From: Pyropia yezoensis
Taxonomy: Eukaryota; Rhodophyta; Bangiophyceae; Bangiales; Bangiaceae
Assembly (NCBI GenBank): GCA_009829735.1
Contig: CM020620.1
Span: 22,108,020 to 22,172,019 of the forward strand
Reading direction: 5' to 3'
Length of the DNA: 64,000 nt
How positions within the stretch are numbered: the stretch's first letter is position 1; every line of letters begins with the position of its first letter. This document shows, piece by piece, positions 31,035 through 41,905 of this stretch. The notes under the pieces are model-generated. The model was not told the DNA's origin and searched no databases. It worked only from the letters and a program-made list of their open reading frames with translations. The position numbers and the translations under genes were made by a program.

Positions 31035-33218
31035 ATGTCTACGCAAGAGACGGGGAACGTTCAAGATGACGGATCGGCGTCGACGCCGACTCCGGAGGTG
31101 ACTACGGGAACCGGTATCGGGAACCCGATCGACAACATTGAGACGCCCATGCTTTCCGGTGCCGGATCGACGTTTGGCACGGCTCGGACGGCAGGAGGCG
31201 GGGGCTCGCCTCAATTGTCATCGACCGACCTCACTCCGCCGCCTCCTTCACCAGGGGATTCCCTGATGGCATCATTGGCCCGCATCGAGGCCCGGTTTTC
31301 CGGACTCGACGCTCGTCAAGAGCGGACGGAGGACGCAATGACAGTGTTGATGTCAACACGCCACACGACGGGACCCCGTCGTGTTCCTCCCACACCGGTA
31401 CGGTTTGAACCGGCCGGACTACTTTCGGAGTCCACCGGGGTCGACCCCGGCGCAGCAACTCCCAGACAGCCCCCGGACACGATGGGGTATGGATCTGACT
31501 CGTCGGCAGAGTTGGAACGGAGTCACACGGAGCGATACGCTCGGAGCACCCGAAGCGGACTCCGCGGACACGACCCGGTGGATACTTACGCCGGTGGAGA
31601 GTCGGTTATTGGGGGAGGGGGTACCCTCTCACAGTACCCCCACGACGAAGGAGGCCAGGCAACTCGGGTTCCCCAGGTGCCGACGCCTGAAGTACCATCT
31701 TCAGTGGTGGAAGCTATGACCGCGCAGGTAACTGCAAGCCTACTGAAGCGGATGGAGTCCGATGAGTTTGCTCACCAACTGGCTAAGCGACTGGATACCC
31801 AGGACGCTGACACGGAGATCGTTAACGAGGTCTTCCGGTCGGTTCTTACTCCGGAACGTTATCGTTTGGAGGACCGATCTACCACCGTATCGGAATCGAT
31901 GCGTAATACGTCGCACCGAGCGATTCGCTCTATGCAGACCCTTATGAAGAGAGTCCCAATGTTCGGGGGGCCGAACGGACGCCCGTTGGCAGTCATCGGC
32001 TTCTTGAATAGCTTCAAGGCAGCCGCGGACAAGGCCCTCGTTAACGAGGGGCTGGCCATGGAGATCCTCCCGTTCTTTGTTGATGAACGAGTGCGAGGCA
32101 TCCTTCGCCAGGCGTCCCCGATGCCGGGAATGAGGGTTGCGGCCACCCCCATGGATTACCGTGGGATTCTCAAGGAGCTGCTGAGCAGTTACCTCAGTGA
32201 GGACAAGTGCGAGGACCACTACCGGGCCCTGCGCACTGCCACCGCCCAGAGCTGGGAGGATGAGGAGATGTTTGGACGCCGGATCCAAGAGCTCGACTAC
32301 GAGCTGGGGAAGCTTCTCGGTGAAGGGGAACTACGGGCCATCCTGTTCGCAGGAGTACCCAACTACGTGCGGATATCCGCACGGGGAGCCAACACGGCCC
32401 GGACGAACTTCAGTCGACTGATGCATATGTGCAAGTCCCTGAGGGACGCCTAGCGGGTGCTTCACCCGGATTGTGCTCTGGCCTCAAAGCCCAAGGGTGA
32501 GGGGAGCAAGCCCAATCTAACCCCGGTACCGAGGCAAGACAAGATGGAACGGAAGGCCGCACCGGTACTGGTGGCTACCGATTACGCCCCCACGGGCGAG
32601 GAGGAACCACTGGTTGACCAGCAGGGCCACCTGCTGTTACCGGCTACGCCGGCGATTGATGAGCAAGGTACGGTAGCGTACATCGCTCCGGCGGGGACCC
32701 AGTTCCAGGTCAGCGAGGGCACGGGACGTCGCGTCCCGTACGTACGGACTACGGGGTACTCCCCGGTGACGGGTAACCCTCACCAACCCTTGCCAACATG
32801 GGCGGTGCGCACGGAGGCACCTCCGCAGATTGCGGGCCGACCCAACCGGTTGGGGGAGTCCATGTTCCGGTTGACCCAAGGACCCAAGGCCTACCAGAGA
32901 GCAGGCACTCGGGCGCCCGAGGGAGGCAACCGCAGCTACGGGGCTACCCCGATGCGAACTCAAGGAGGGACCGGCACGTCCGGATGTACGTTGTGTGGGG
33001 ATCCCCAGCACTGGGTGTCTTCCTGCCCACTCATCCCCGAGGAGTCTCGGCGGGCAGCGGCGCAACACAAGGCATCCACCGGGGGGTATCCCGCCAGAGA
33101 ACCCGGACCCGCACCGGGTAGGCAGCCAGCTCCAGGTGGAGTACTGGCCGTCGAGGAGGCACCTGTTCAGCCGGAGGTCCCGGCGGACAGCACCCTACCA
33201 AGGGCGGGAAACGAGTAA
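31035..33218 (+). pseudogene. gag: E2 gag, one in-frame stop
   Basis: Begins MSTQETGNVQDDG. Layout is a Ser/Thr/Pro-rich N-terminal third, a helical capsid-like region around LMASLARIEARFSGLDARQ and beyond, a conserved IRSMQTLMK segment, a conserved AILFAGVPNYVR segment, and the zinc knuckle CTLCGDPQHWVSSC near 32987-33030. The only break is TAG at 32451-32453 where E1 has TAC (Tyr). The gag stop TAA at 33216-33218 follows the frameshift heptamer by one codon. Without the TAG it would be about 727 residues. Whether the TAG is a lesion or a readthrough codon cannot be told from sequence; E1 argues for a lesion. Confidence 0.87.
33206..33212 (+). promoter_or_regulatory. Putative -1 ribosomal frameshift heptamer, E2 gag/pol
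   Basis: GGGAAAC, read G GGA AAC in the gag frame, then GAG TAA. Pol continues in the -1 frame without a stop from here into the ATG-bearing frame at 33227. Downstream, CCGGGG (33231-33236) can pair with CCCCGG (33263-33268), enclosing a small GGGTAACCC hairpin. E1 pairs different bases at the same place. The 18-nt spacer is longer than the usual 5-9 nt. Confidence 0.72.
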
Positions 33219-33226
33219 GAGGAAGG

Positions 33227-36200
33227 ATGACCGGGGGGCGCTGGGGTAACCCAAGCAAGCCACCCCGGAGTACCGCGGAGAAAGCTCCATGGAGAGCGCG
33301 GTTGAGCCGACGCCGCATCAACCCCCGGGTACACCTTCCGGGCCCGACGATACGGCGTCAGGGGATTGATGGCCAACCTCCAAGGTTGGGAGGAGAGGAC
33401 GGGAAGCCCCGTCACATGGAACCAGACGAGGGCCCTGTTCAGGATGCCCGAGCTACACCGGATATCGGTGTAGGACATGTGCTGTTTACCTTGGAGAACT
33501 TCAAGGTATCAGCCACACTGGGGGTTGACCCCCAGTCGACACGATCGTACTACCCTGAACTGGATACAGGGGCTGGACCCAACCTTATCCGGAAGGATTC
33601 CCTCCCAGACAAGTGGCTTCCGCGAGTCAGAGTGACTCGGGGACCCACCATCAAGGACGCGAATGGTCGCCTCATTCGTACGACCGCAGCGATGTCGCTG
33701 CGGGTTACCATCGGGGAACTCACCACGGAAGTCGACTTCCTGGTGTGTGAGACCCTATCGGAGCCCTTCATATTGGGATGCACCTTCATCAACGTTCACG
33801 TGGACGCAATCCGGCCAGGCCGGAGGACCGTCGAGCTTCAAGAAGCCGACGGGACGAAGCGAGGACATACGGCTATCGTCAGGGACCAGACGCTACAAGG
33901 GAGCCACGTTAACGTGGCTGAGGTGTACGCAAGCGCCGAGCCGAAGACACTTCGGTTGGCCAAGCAAACTCGCTTTGAGCCTTTGTCGGAGACAGTCCTC
34001 CCGGTTAACTGCGACCTCGCAGGCATCTGCAGAGTCCGGTCCATCCTGCAGACGTACAAGCGCCATGGGTTGACCATGGCCAACGGTCTCATAGACCTCT
34101 CAGCAGGAGGGTCGTCCCTCCTAGTGATGGCGAACTATCGCCGTAAGGCAGTCACCCTCCCGAAGGGAACTATCCTCGGGATTGCCGAGCTCTACGAAGG
34201 AGATATCCTTACCCCTGACAAGGAAGGTCAAGTGGAACCACTTGAGGTACTGGCTGCCGCCGAGACCACCGAGCGACAGCAACCCGATGACGGGAAGCCT
34301 AACCCATCGGCGGCTCCGGCGGACATGCCGCCAAAGGACCAAGAAGCCTTGAAGGCACTGGCCGAGGCTGACCTCGACCATCTTCCCCCTTCGGTAGCGG
34401 AAGGGGTACGACGGATGCTAAGAGCGCATGACGTCATGTGGACCGGCGGGGCTCTGGGTACCATTGGGGCATCCCAACATCGTATAGACCTGGTACCAGG
34501 CGCACGACCCGCCCGGTCACAACCGCACCGAGCGGGACCTATGCAACGAGAGATCGTTGATGGAGAAGTGAAGAGGATGAGCGAAGCAAAGGTGATCCGA
34601 CCTTTGATGTCGGAGTGGGGTGCCCCAGTCGTTATCGTACCGAAGAAGGATCAAACCCCTCGGTTTTGCATCGATTATCGACGCCTCAACTTGGTTACCA
34701 AGAAAGACTCATACCCTTTACCAAGGATGGATGAATGCATCGACTCCCTGGGGGAAGCTACAGTGTTTACCACCATCGACTGCAATGCCGGATACTGGCA
34801 GATCCCAGTGGCGGACGAGGATATCCCCAAGACGGCGTTCGTCTGTCACAGTGGAGTGTACGAGTTCCTAAGGATGCCCTTCGGATTGTCCAACGCCCCC
34901 GCCACATTCCAGCGGGCCATCGACATTATACTGTCGCGAGTGAAGTGGCGTAACTGCCTAGTGTACCTCGATGACGTTATCGTCTTCTCGCGTAACATGG
35001 ATGACCATGTGCAACATGTGGACGAGGTACTCACCCTCTTGCGGAACGCCGGGGTAACCCTGCGTCTGAAGAAGTGCGCCTTCTTCCAACAGACGGTCGA
35101 GTATCTGGGCCACCAGATAACCCCTGGTAAACTAGGGGTACTCGAAGCCAATACCCGGGCACTCCGGGATGCCCGGTTCCCTAACATCCAGATGCAGCTC
35201 AAGAGCTTCCTGGGAATGTGCAACGTATACCGACGGTTCGTCAAGGACTTCGCTCGGATAGCTAAACCGTTAACGGTTCTTACGGGCAGTACCTTGCCCA
35301 AGGCACTCCAACCCCCTTCGCCTAGCGAAGAGGAGGCATTCGAGTCGCTGAAGCGAGCCCTACTATCCCCACCCGTCCTTGCGTTACCGCACAGACGGGG
35401 TACCTTCGTCATCGATGTCGATGCGTGCGATACACAAGTGGGATGCACCCTGTTACAGGGAGAGACGTTGATCGGTTCCGATAACGTTATCCCGGACCTA
35501 CGTCCGGTAGGGTACTTCAGCCGGACACTCAACCCGGCTGAGCGTAACTATAGTGCCACCGAGCGTGAGTGTCTCGGAGTTATATGGGCAGTGCAACCGC
35601 TCCGTCCATACCTGGAGGGCTCTAGGTTCATCGTGAGGTCCGACCACGAACCCCTACGATGGCTCATCAACCTTGGTGACAAGGATTCCGATAGCCATGG
35701 GAGGCTAGCCCGATGGAGGCTGAAGATGGCCGAGCACGACTACCGCACCGTATATAAGGCTGGGTCAACCCACCACCTCGGAGACGCGCTGTCTCGACTC
35801 GACACCCCGAGCGGGGATACACGCCCGGTGGACGAGGACATCCCGGTGGTACCGGTCTGCATGGTCGGTAACGCTACCCAAGGTATGGTTGACCATACCA
35901 TGGCACACCGAGCATGCCCACTGACCCTCGCGGACTTCCGCGAGGCACAAGCCAATGACGACGACTGTAGACGTCATCGCGCTAACCTCCGGGCCGGCAC
36001 GGCCGGCATCTTCTCCGAGAATGAAGACGGACTCATATACCGGCGGGCACCCGCCGATGGACGACATCAAGTCGTGGTTCCCGTGTCCTTACGGCAAGCC
36101 GTCATGGAACGAGAACACGAGAACCCTACAGCCGGACACCCGGGGGGTTCACGTATGTTCGCAGCAATGCGAAGGTTCTTCTACTGGCCAGCAATGGCCG

Positions 36201-37393
36201 TCGACGTGGTCGACCACGTAAGGGGATGCCACCCCTGTGCACGTAACCGCATGAGTCTACATAGGCAGGCGTCTCCCATGAAACTGTTCCCACCTGATGG
36301 GCCCAACGAGCAGGTCGCTATCGACATACTCGGGCCACTTCCGGAAACGGAAGAAGGGAACAGGTACATCCTAGTCAGGTCAGACCGATTCACTGAGCTG
36401 TCACGAGCGGCAGCCATCCCGAATGATACGGCATATACCATCATGAACGCAGTGGTTGACCACTGGATCAGTGCATACGGAGTCATGAAGCAACTCCTCT
36501 CCGACAACGGAGCAATCCGGACGTCTGCAGTCTGCACTTAGATCATGGGCATGTTCGGCATCGAACCACGTCGGGCATCCGACTACCACCCGCAAACCAA
36601 CGGGCAAGTGGAGCGGTATAACTGCACCACCGTTAAGATGCTACAGTGCTACGTGGCCGAGCACAAGAACACTTGGGACAGGCTTCTTTCCGTACTCACC
36701 CTGGCATACAATGCCAGGCCACATCGGAGCACAAACATCGCCCCACTGGAGTGGGTCATGCCACTAGGCGTCGGTAACCTGACGCTGCCACCCGGCAGGT
36801 GCACTCGGTATGATACACCGAAGGGCCGACCGGCCGAACGCATCCACCTAGCTTGGTTGGCCAATCTATCGTGGATGATTCCTAAGCTCAAGGGTGCCCT
36901 TGACAGAACACAACTTCGATACAAGAAGAACTTCGACGCCCGACTACGGGTGCGCAACGCTACCCTGATGACAGGCGACGGGGTCTATATCAGACACCAG
37001 AAGTACCGAGGGAACAAGCTCATGCAACCGGTCAAGGGACCGTACCAGATCCTCCACAAAGATGACCACTCGGTTATCCTCCACTCCGATACGGAGATAC
37101 AATGCATCAGTATTAACGGTGTCACACCAGCGCCAAAGCCAGAACATCCTCAGCCGGTACCGGCTGGGTTGCTACATGAAGCTCTTACCACCCGCCGGTC
37201 GGAAGACCCGGTGGGACCGGATGGAATCCCGTAGCAAGTGGAGAGCATCGTCGGACATACCGACCCAGACCTACCAGAACCCTGGTACGTCAAGGTAATG
37301 TGGGTCGGTTACGACTCACCCACCTGGGAACAGGCGGCAAATATACCCCGCCAACTACTCATGCCGTACATGAGGCGACGCCGCCTCCTGTAA
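33227..37393 (+). pseudogene. pol: E2 pol (PR-RT-RH-IN-chromodomain), two in-frame stops
   Basis: Residues counted from the ATG at 33227: protease DTGAGPN near 113, reverse transcriptase with YLDD at 580-583, RNase H from about 700, integrase zinc finger (H...H...C..C) near 950-1010, catalytic D1033, D1093 and E1129 (35 residues between the last two, as in integrases), and a chromodomain near the end around VKVMWVGYDSPTWEQ. TAG at 36539-36541 replaces AAG seen in E1 and E4, and TAG at 37232-37234 replaces TAC. Otherwise open from the frameshift site to TAA at 37391-37393. Confidence 0.9.
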
Positions 37394-37472
37394 CAACCCA
37401 ACCGACACCGACTTCGGATGTTGGGGGGTGGGGCTTATACCTACTAAGTAGGGTGTGACATGGTTATGGCAG

Positions 37473-37536
37473 ACTTAGGTTTCTAAGTCAAATCGGACTT
37501 GGGTTTATAAGTTCAGCCAAGCTTAGATAACTAAGT
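37473..37536. repeat. Three palindromes at 24-bp spacing between convergent genes of E2
   Basis: ACTTAGGTTTCTAAGT (37473-37488), ACTTGGGTTTATAAGT (37497-37512) and GCTTAGATAACTAAGT (37521-37536) start exactly 24 bp apart; the first and third form 5-6 bp stems with 4-nt loops. The corresponding place in E4 (59230-59316) has four better copies. It lies between the stop of pol and the stop of the antisense gene. Confidence 0.7.
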
Positions 37537-37843
37537 AAAACCTGAACCTTAATAAGTTAACTTAAAGGTAGAGGCTTACTCCGATAATATCGAAGTAACT
37601 AGGGGGCTTACAAGGGAGGATGACCTCCCCAAGCCAAGACACAAAGTGAGGGAGGATGACCTTCCCAAGCATGAACCAACCGGAAGAAGTAGGACGGGAG
37701 GCATGGCACCACTGAGCCAGAAGGGGTACTCCCGAGGGCAGCAAACAGAGGCAAGCAATGCCCCCAGAGGGGATGAGTTTATACTCACTAATACCCGGCC
37801 GCCATAAGGGTCACCGGGTCCCTCACTCTCACTCCCACAACCA

Positions 37844-40375
37844 TCAGAAGGGGCTACCCCCGCCAGCAGAAGAGGGCCAGTCACGCGTCGTCGCGTACAC
37901 TTCCGTACTCCGACGGTCGGCTATCTCACGCCGGTTGAGCGCCTGAGCTACCTCAGCGCTAAGATGCACCAGAGTGCTGTCACCAGCCTCAACAGCATCC
38001 AGAGCCATCCGTAGGCGGTTGAGCACCCAACCGAGGCAACGCGCGGTACCGACCAGCGCAGCACCTGGGGGGATGTCCCCCCAGCTAACCGGAGGCGCCT
38101 CCGTCAACTCACGAGAGAGAAGGGCGTTAACGCCCTCATACGACAAGCGAGGACCCCCGTCGGGAATGACGGGAGCCGGCGATGCCACGGGAGGAACCGG
38201 AGCTACAGCCGGAGGAATGGACACCGCCACCGCCGGAGGCGGCAGTAGCTGGTAAGGAGCACGGTACGACCATGAAGGAGGACCAGACTCCTGGGCAGAA
38301 CGCCCACCGGGATCCCGGTGGAACTCCCCACGACGACGATACGTCTCGCGGCCCCCACCAGTGGAGTCCCACTCACGGCGACGGCGACCCGTCCCCGTAG
38401 GAGTCGGTTTACCGAACCAGGGGGTTCCCACCTGGAGAGGGTCGGGCAGGACCACGGGAATACCCAGGCCGGGTACCGACTCGGTGGATGCCCACCCCTG
38501 GTATCCAGCCTCACCCGAGACAACTCGGCGGATAAGTAGCGAGTGACGAGGCAACGGGAGCGTTCCCGGTTGCGCGTCGCGGAACGGCGGCAAGGTCGCC
38601 ACCGCCGACCAGTTCACGGCATCGTGAACGGCCACGAGCGCAGTCAGCTCACGGGTTAACCCCGTCCCAGTAGCAATGGCGGTAACGCCTAGCTCCCCAA
38701 GGTGCCGACGGACACCCGTCGGAAGATGGAAGAGCCGGCCCCGTCGGCGGGCCGACAACAGGAAGAAAGAAACCTGCCCGAGGGTAACCTCGAGGGTAAA
38801 GACACCCTGCAGCACATGCGTGGGCCGAGCGGCCAGCACACTGCTGAAGTAGCGCAGGCAAGGACCGGTGTCAAACCGGAAAGCCGGGGCGGGCTCCCAC
38901 CCCTCTTGCCACCCAGGCGGGCGCAACAGAGTGTATACGGGCGCACGACCGTTACCGGTCTGCAACGCGCACGTTACATCCGTGCGGAATGGGTCCGCCA
39001 TGACACCATGGTTTCGACGCCAGCTGGACGCCGACTTCAGGCCACCCATGGTCGGGAAGGGCGGCGTCAGCCACAGATACGGGGGATCCCCCGGGTAGTA
39101 ATCCAAACCGGGATACCGGTTGGTACCAGGCACGAGCTGCCCGAAGGCCACAGGGGTCTGAGTAGCAGCCACCCCGCGGGCACCCGCAGAGTAATCCACC
39201 TCCCGCGGCAGCGCGGGGGCAACCAAGTCGCACACCCCAAAGGCGGGGTGGTGGGCAGCCTCAGGCCGCCCGACCCGGGCGCGCCAGAGTTGAGCATGCC
39301 GGTCGTCCGGCTGGCTGAGTATCCAATGATGCTCGGCGCGAACCGCGTCAGGCTGGGCAACCAGCCGAGCCAACTCCCGCTCCCAACAAGGGTCCAACGG
39401 GACCGGACGGGAGGTACTTCCGCGGCGATCCGACGGGTGGAAGTCCACCCGCATCCGACCGCCCGAATCCATGGGCTCTTGCACGGTCAAGCTGCGCACC
39501 CGGGTCACCAGCTCGGAGACCGACAACGGGGGATGTCCCACCGTAGAGGCGTCGCCGCAACTCGCGGAGGCGGTACCGCCAACCGCAGAGGCGACGCCGC
39601 CACCGACCAAGCCAAAGCGGCCACCCAACGGGGCGACCCGGGCCGGCCCAGGAAGAAGCGCCGGCGCCGGCGGAAGCCCAACCGGTAGGTGCACCGGCGC
39701 CGGAGCACGGGGACGAGGAGGAAGAAGTAGGGCGGGCACCCGCCCGGAGTAGCTCCCGGTGTCAACCGCCATGGGGGAAGGAGCGTCTTGACCGCCCGAC
39801 GCCCGCGGCACCGCGGGTAAGGTACCGGCGCCGGCCCCACCCGTCGACGTCGCCCCCGCCTCGGAAGGGGGAGGAACTTGGACAACCTCGGGAGCCTGAG
39901 CACCAGCCGTGCGGGCACCCGCACTGTCTTGACCGGCCACCCCGGGTGTCGCGCCACCACCAGCACCCGTGTCAACGACGGGATCGCGTTCAGGATGCAC
40001 CGTCCGGACTCCCGGACCACATTGCCCAGCCGGAGTCGGCCGGGGATCGCCACTTCCGCCGTAGGGCGGGCCATCTTGGGGTAGCTGCGGCGAGCCGGCT
40101 CCGGCACCAGGCTCCATCCGGGCAGCCGGCAGAGAGGGGGTAGAAGCCGCCACGAGCGGTTGACCGCCGGGTTGGCCCCCGACCGACGGCACCGTCCTGC
40201 CACTGCACACGGACGACAGTCCTCCGGCCGCCAGATGGACGGATACCGCTGGCTCGTCGTCTTCAGACGAGCTCGTCCCGTAACGCGCGGCGGCAGGACC
40301 GACAGGCGCGTCGTCCTCCATCTCCTCCCCGATCAGGAGTTCTTCCTCCTCCCCCAGTACCTGGGGATAGGACAT
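37844..40375 (-). CDS. E2 convergent additional (antisense) gene, intact, unknown function
   Basis: 843 residues from the ATG at 40375 (the start conserved in E1 as MSDPQVP, here MSYPQVL). The N-terminus is acidic (GEEEELLIGEEMEDD), followed by about 250 residues rich in Pro, Ala and Gly. The conserved core begins near residue 340 (EHHWILSQPDDRHAQLW) and includes PALPREVDY, CALQTGNGRAPVY, FRFDTGPCLRYF and GRLFHLPTGVRRH, with HDAVNW near 578. A Pro-rich linker precedes a C-terminal helical segment (LVGTARCLG...RREIADRR, near 770-815). No signal peptide, membrane helix, protease or nuclease motif is evident. It is fully open although this element's gag-pol has three stops. Known parallel: maize Grande and rice RIRE2-type Ty3/gypsy elements carry antisense genes in this position. 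Any function, such as regulator, envelope-like protein or suppressor, is speculation. Confidence 0.8.
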   Translation of the reverse strand: MSYPQVLGEEEELLIGEEMEDDAPVGPAAARYGTSSSEDDEPAVSVHLAAGGLSSVCSGRTVPSVGGQPGGQPLVAASTPSLPAARMEPGAGAGSPQLPQDGPPYGGSGDPRPTPAGQCGPGVRTVHPERDPVVDTGAGGGATPGVAGQDSAGARTAGAQAPEVVQVPPPSEAGATSTGGAGAGTLPAVPRASGGQDAPSPMAVDTGSYSGRVPALLLPPRPRAPAPVHLPVGLPPAPALLPGPARVAPLGGRFGLVGGGVASAVGGTASASCGDASTVGHPPLSVSELVTRVRSLTVQEPMDSGGRMRVDFHPSDRRGSTSRPVPLDPCWERELARLVAQPDAVRAEHHWILSQPDDRHAQLWRARVGRPEAAHHPAFGVCDLVAPALPREVDYSAGARGVAATQTPVAFGQLVPGTNRYPGLDYYPGDPPYLWLTPPFPTMGGLKSASSWRRNHGVMADPFRTDVTCALQTGNGRAPVYTLLRPPGWQEGWEPAPAFRFDTGPCLRYFSSVLAARPTHVLQGVFTLEVTLGQVSFFLLSARRRGRLFHLPTGVRRHLGELGVTAIATGTGLTRELTALVAVHDAVNWSAVATLPPFRDAQPGTLPLPRHSLLIRRVVSGEAGYQGWASTESVPGLGIPVVLPDPLQVGTPWFGKPTPTGTGRRRREWDSTGGGRETYRRRGEFHRDPGGRSAQESGPPSWSYRAPYQLLPPPAVAVSIPPAVAPVPPVASPAPVIPDGGPRLSYEGVNALLSRELTEAPPVSWGDIPPGAALVGTARCLGWVLNRLRMALDAVEAGDSTLVHLSAEVAQALNRREIADRRSTEVYATTRDWPSSAGGGSPF

Positions 40376-40961
40376 GATAACGGGTGGCAGAGTCCCCCGC
40401 GCCCACAAGCCGTCGACGGCTACGACCCGGTACGGTGGGACAACCGGGACGAGCCAGGGATGCGCGGGCACCCGCGCTTATGACCACAAACAGCCACGAG
40501 AAGCGCCGCAGGCACGCGGGTCGACCCGCGCCCCACAGGGCTACGAACGCGCTCCACCCAGGCACCTGGGCGGGACGGGGCCACACCCCCGTACGGGGCA
40601 ACCAAGAGGGGTTCACACCGAAACCGCGCCCGCGAAAAGCGGGAGCGGCCGCCCCCATTCACTCGGTAACACGAGAGGGGCTCCCCTACGACCAGACACC
40701 TGGTGGCGGATCCGCTTGCCCCACCCCTCGGAAAGGGGGGGTCGTCAACAGAAATCCGCATCGGGAATTTAACGGTCCGGAAAACGGATCGTGTGTGTAC
40801 CACACAAAGGGGGGCAACCCCCTCAGACAACCTTGAAAAGGGGTGTCTGTCGCGACAGGGCGCAAAGCCCCACCCGACTAGTAACGGTCACAAGACCCAC
40901 TTACATTCGGTAACCCGAATGCAACTCGACCCGAGGACGGGCCGAATCTAAGGGGGGGATA
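40376..40961. promoter_or_regulatory. E2 region upstream of antisense gene, with polypurine tract
   Basis: Non-coding and similar to 24223-24807 of E1. It contains the conserved hairpin CATTCGG/CCGAATG near 40904 (loop sequence differs, stem kept) and the polypurine tract AAGGGGGGGATA (40950-40961) against the 3' LTR. Likely promoter region for the antisense gene; no core promoter element is certain. Confidence 0.6.
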
Positions 40962-41324
40962 TGTAGCAATATGGTTGGCCGTATTGTGACCCTAATGTTA
41001 GCGGGGCTACTTCTAATCCTTGGCTTTCAATTTGAGAGTCCGTACTGGTCACGGTATCTATACGTTACGTATGACCAGAGGGACTTGCAACTTGGGGTGG
41101 AGGGTAGTTAGTAGTGTCTCCGAGGGTTTATAACGAGGGGGCCGGCGCTGAATCCACCGCCGGCCAAGGCAGAACAACAAACCCCTCCCATTTGGGCTCC
41201 CATCTTGGTCCCGTGGCTTGCGCTCCAAGGACAGCAACCTTGGCTTCCCGGTGACGTTGGTGCCGATCCCCCTTGGTGAGTGTTCCCTGAGAGTGGACGT
41301 GCGACGGATTCCTATTGTGCTACA
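40962..41324 (+). repeat. 3' LTR of E2
   Basis: 363 bp partner of 30447-30809, followed at once by the ATCCT target duplication. Confidence 0.93.
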
Positions 41325-41905
41325 ATCCTCCAGCATTGATGTAAGCCAAGAGATCAACGGCCAATAGGTTACCTGCCGACGGGGGGTGGACGAACCGGGC
41401 TTGCAACGCGACTGCTTACAAACATCGAACGCGGACATGACGGCCCTTGCGGCCGTAAACGCTACGCAGCTATTGTAGCAGGTATCGACGAGCACCTCGT
41501 GCAGGTCTACTGCGGCGTTGACCAGCCTCTGCTGCCGATACGGTGAGCGGTAGCGGAGTTGATGACTTGCGAGATGCAGAAGGTGACCAACAGCTTTTCT
41601 TAAGGGCTGGTGGTACACCGACGAAGAGAAAAAAGCGAGGTCGTGAACAACGGATCGAAACTGGTCGACGTGGAGGACCCCTTGGCTCTTGGCACACCCG
41701 TCGGTCGCAGCCAGGGGAGGCAAAACGAAAAGTTCATCGTCCTCACGGGCGTCCACCTCCTTGTCGTCTTCCACCCACTCCTCCTCCGCTTCCCCGTCCG
41801 TGGGACAGCCTTCCAACCCGTCCTCCTCTCCATCCCAAAGGTCAAGAGTCCCCCCCCCCTCCCATCCAACCCCCGCACCCCCCTCCCTGCTGCCGTCTTC
41901 ACCAT
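41325..41905 (-). pseudogene. CACTA-like Tnp2 transposase, N-terminal part beyond E2
   Basis: Minus-strand frame running from the LTR edge at 41905 down to the E2 target site. It has an acidic stretch (EAEEEWVEDDKEVDAREDDE), a helical segment, Cys pairs CYNSC and CKQSRC typical of the N-terminal finger of Tnp2 proteins, then RRQVTYWPLISWL. It joins in frame to 30446 when E2 and one ATCCT are removed. The true start is lost because an LTR of the second family abuts at 41906. Confidence 0.75.

Larger units (their letters stand above)
30447..41324 (+). mobile_element. Ty3/gypsy chromovirus-type LTR retrotransposon E2, nested in a Tnp2 gene
   Basis: 10.9 kb, complete: LTR, primer-binding site, gag, pol with chromodomain, convergent additional gene, polypurine tract, LTR, and a perfect ATCCT target duplication. 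Removing the element and one ATCCT makes the Tnp2 reading frame continuous from ...SWLTSMLE to DPVLGADMM..., which dates the insertion after that transposon arrived. Three in-frame stops disable gag-pol; the antisense gene is intact. Confidence 0.95.

Noticed and set aside
32451..32453. TAG in E2 gag as a programmed readthrough or reassigned codon
   Set aside because: E1 has TAC here, E3 uses TAG as its gag terminator, and other TAGs fall at scattered, non-equivalent sites. Ordinary lesions explain this better.
37844..40375. Antisense gene as an envelope glycoprotein
   Set aside because: No signal peptide, no membrane-spanning segment, no Cys-rich ectodomain pattern.
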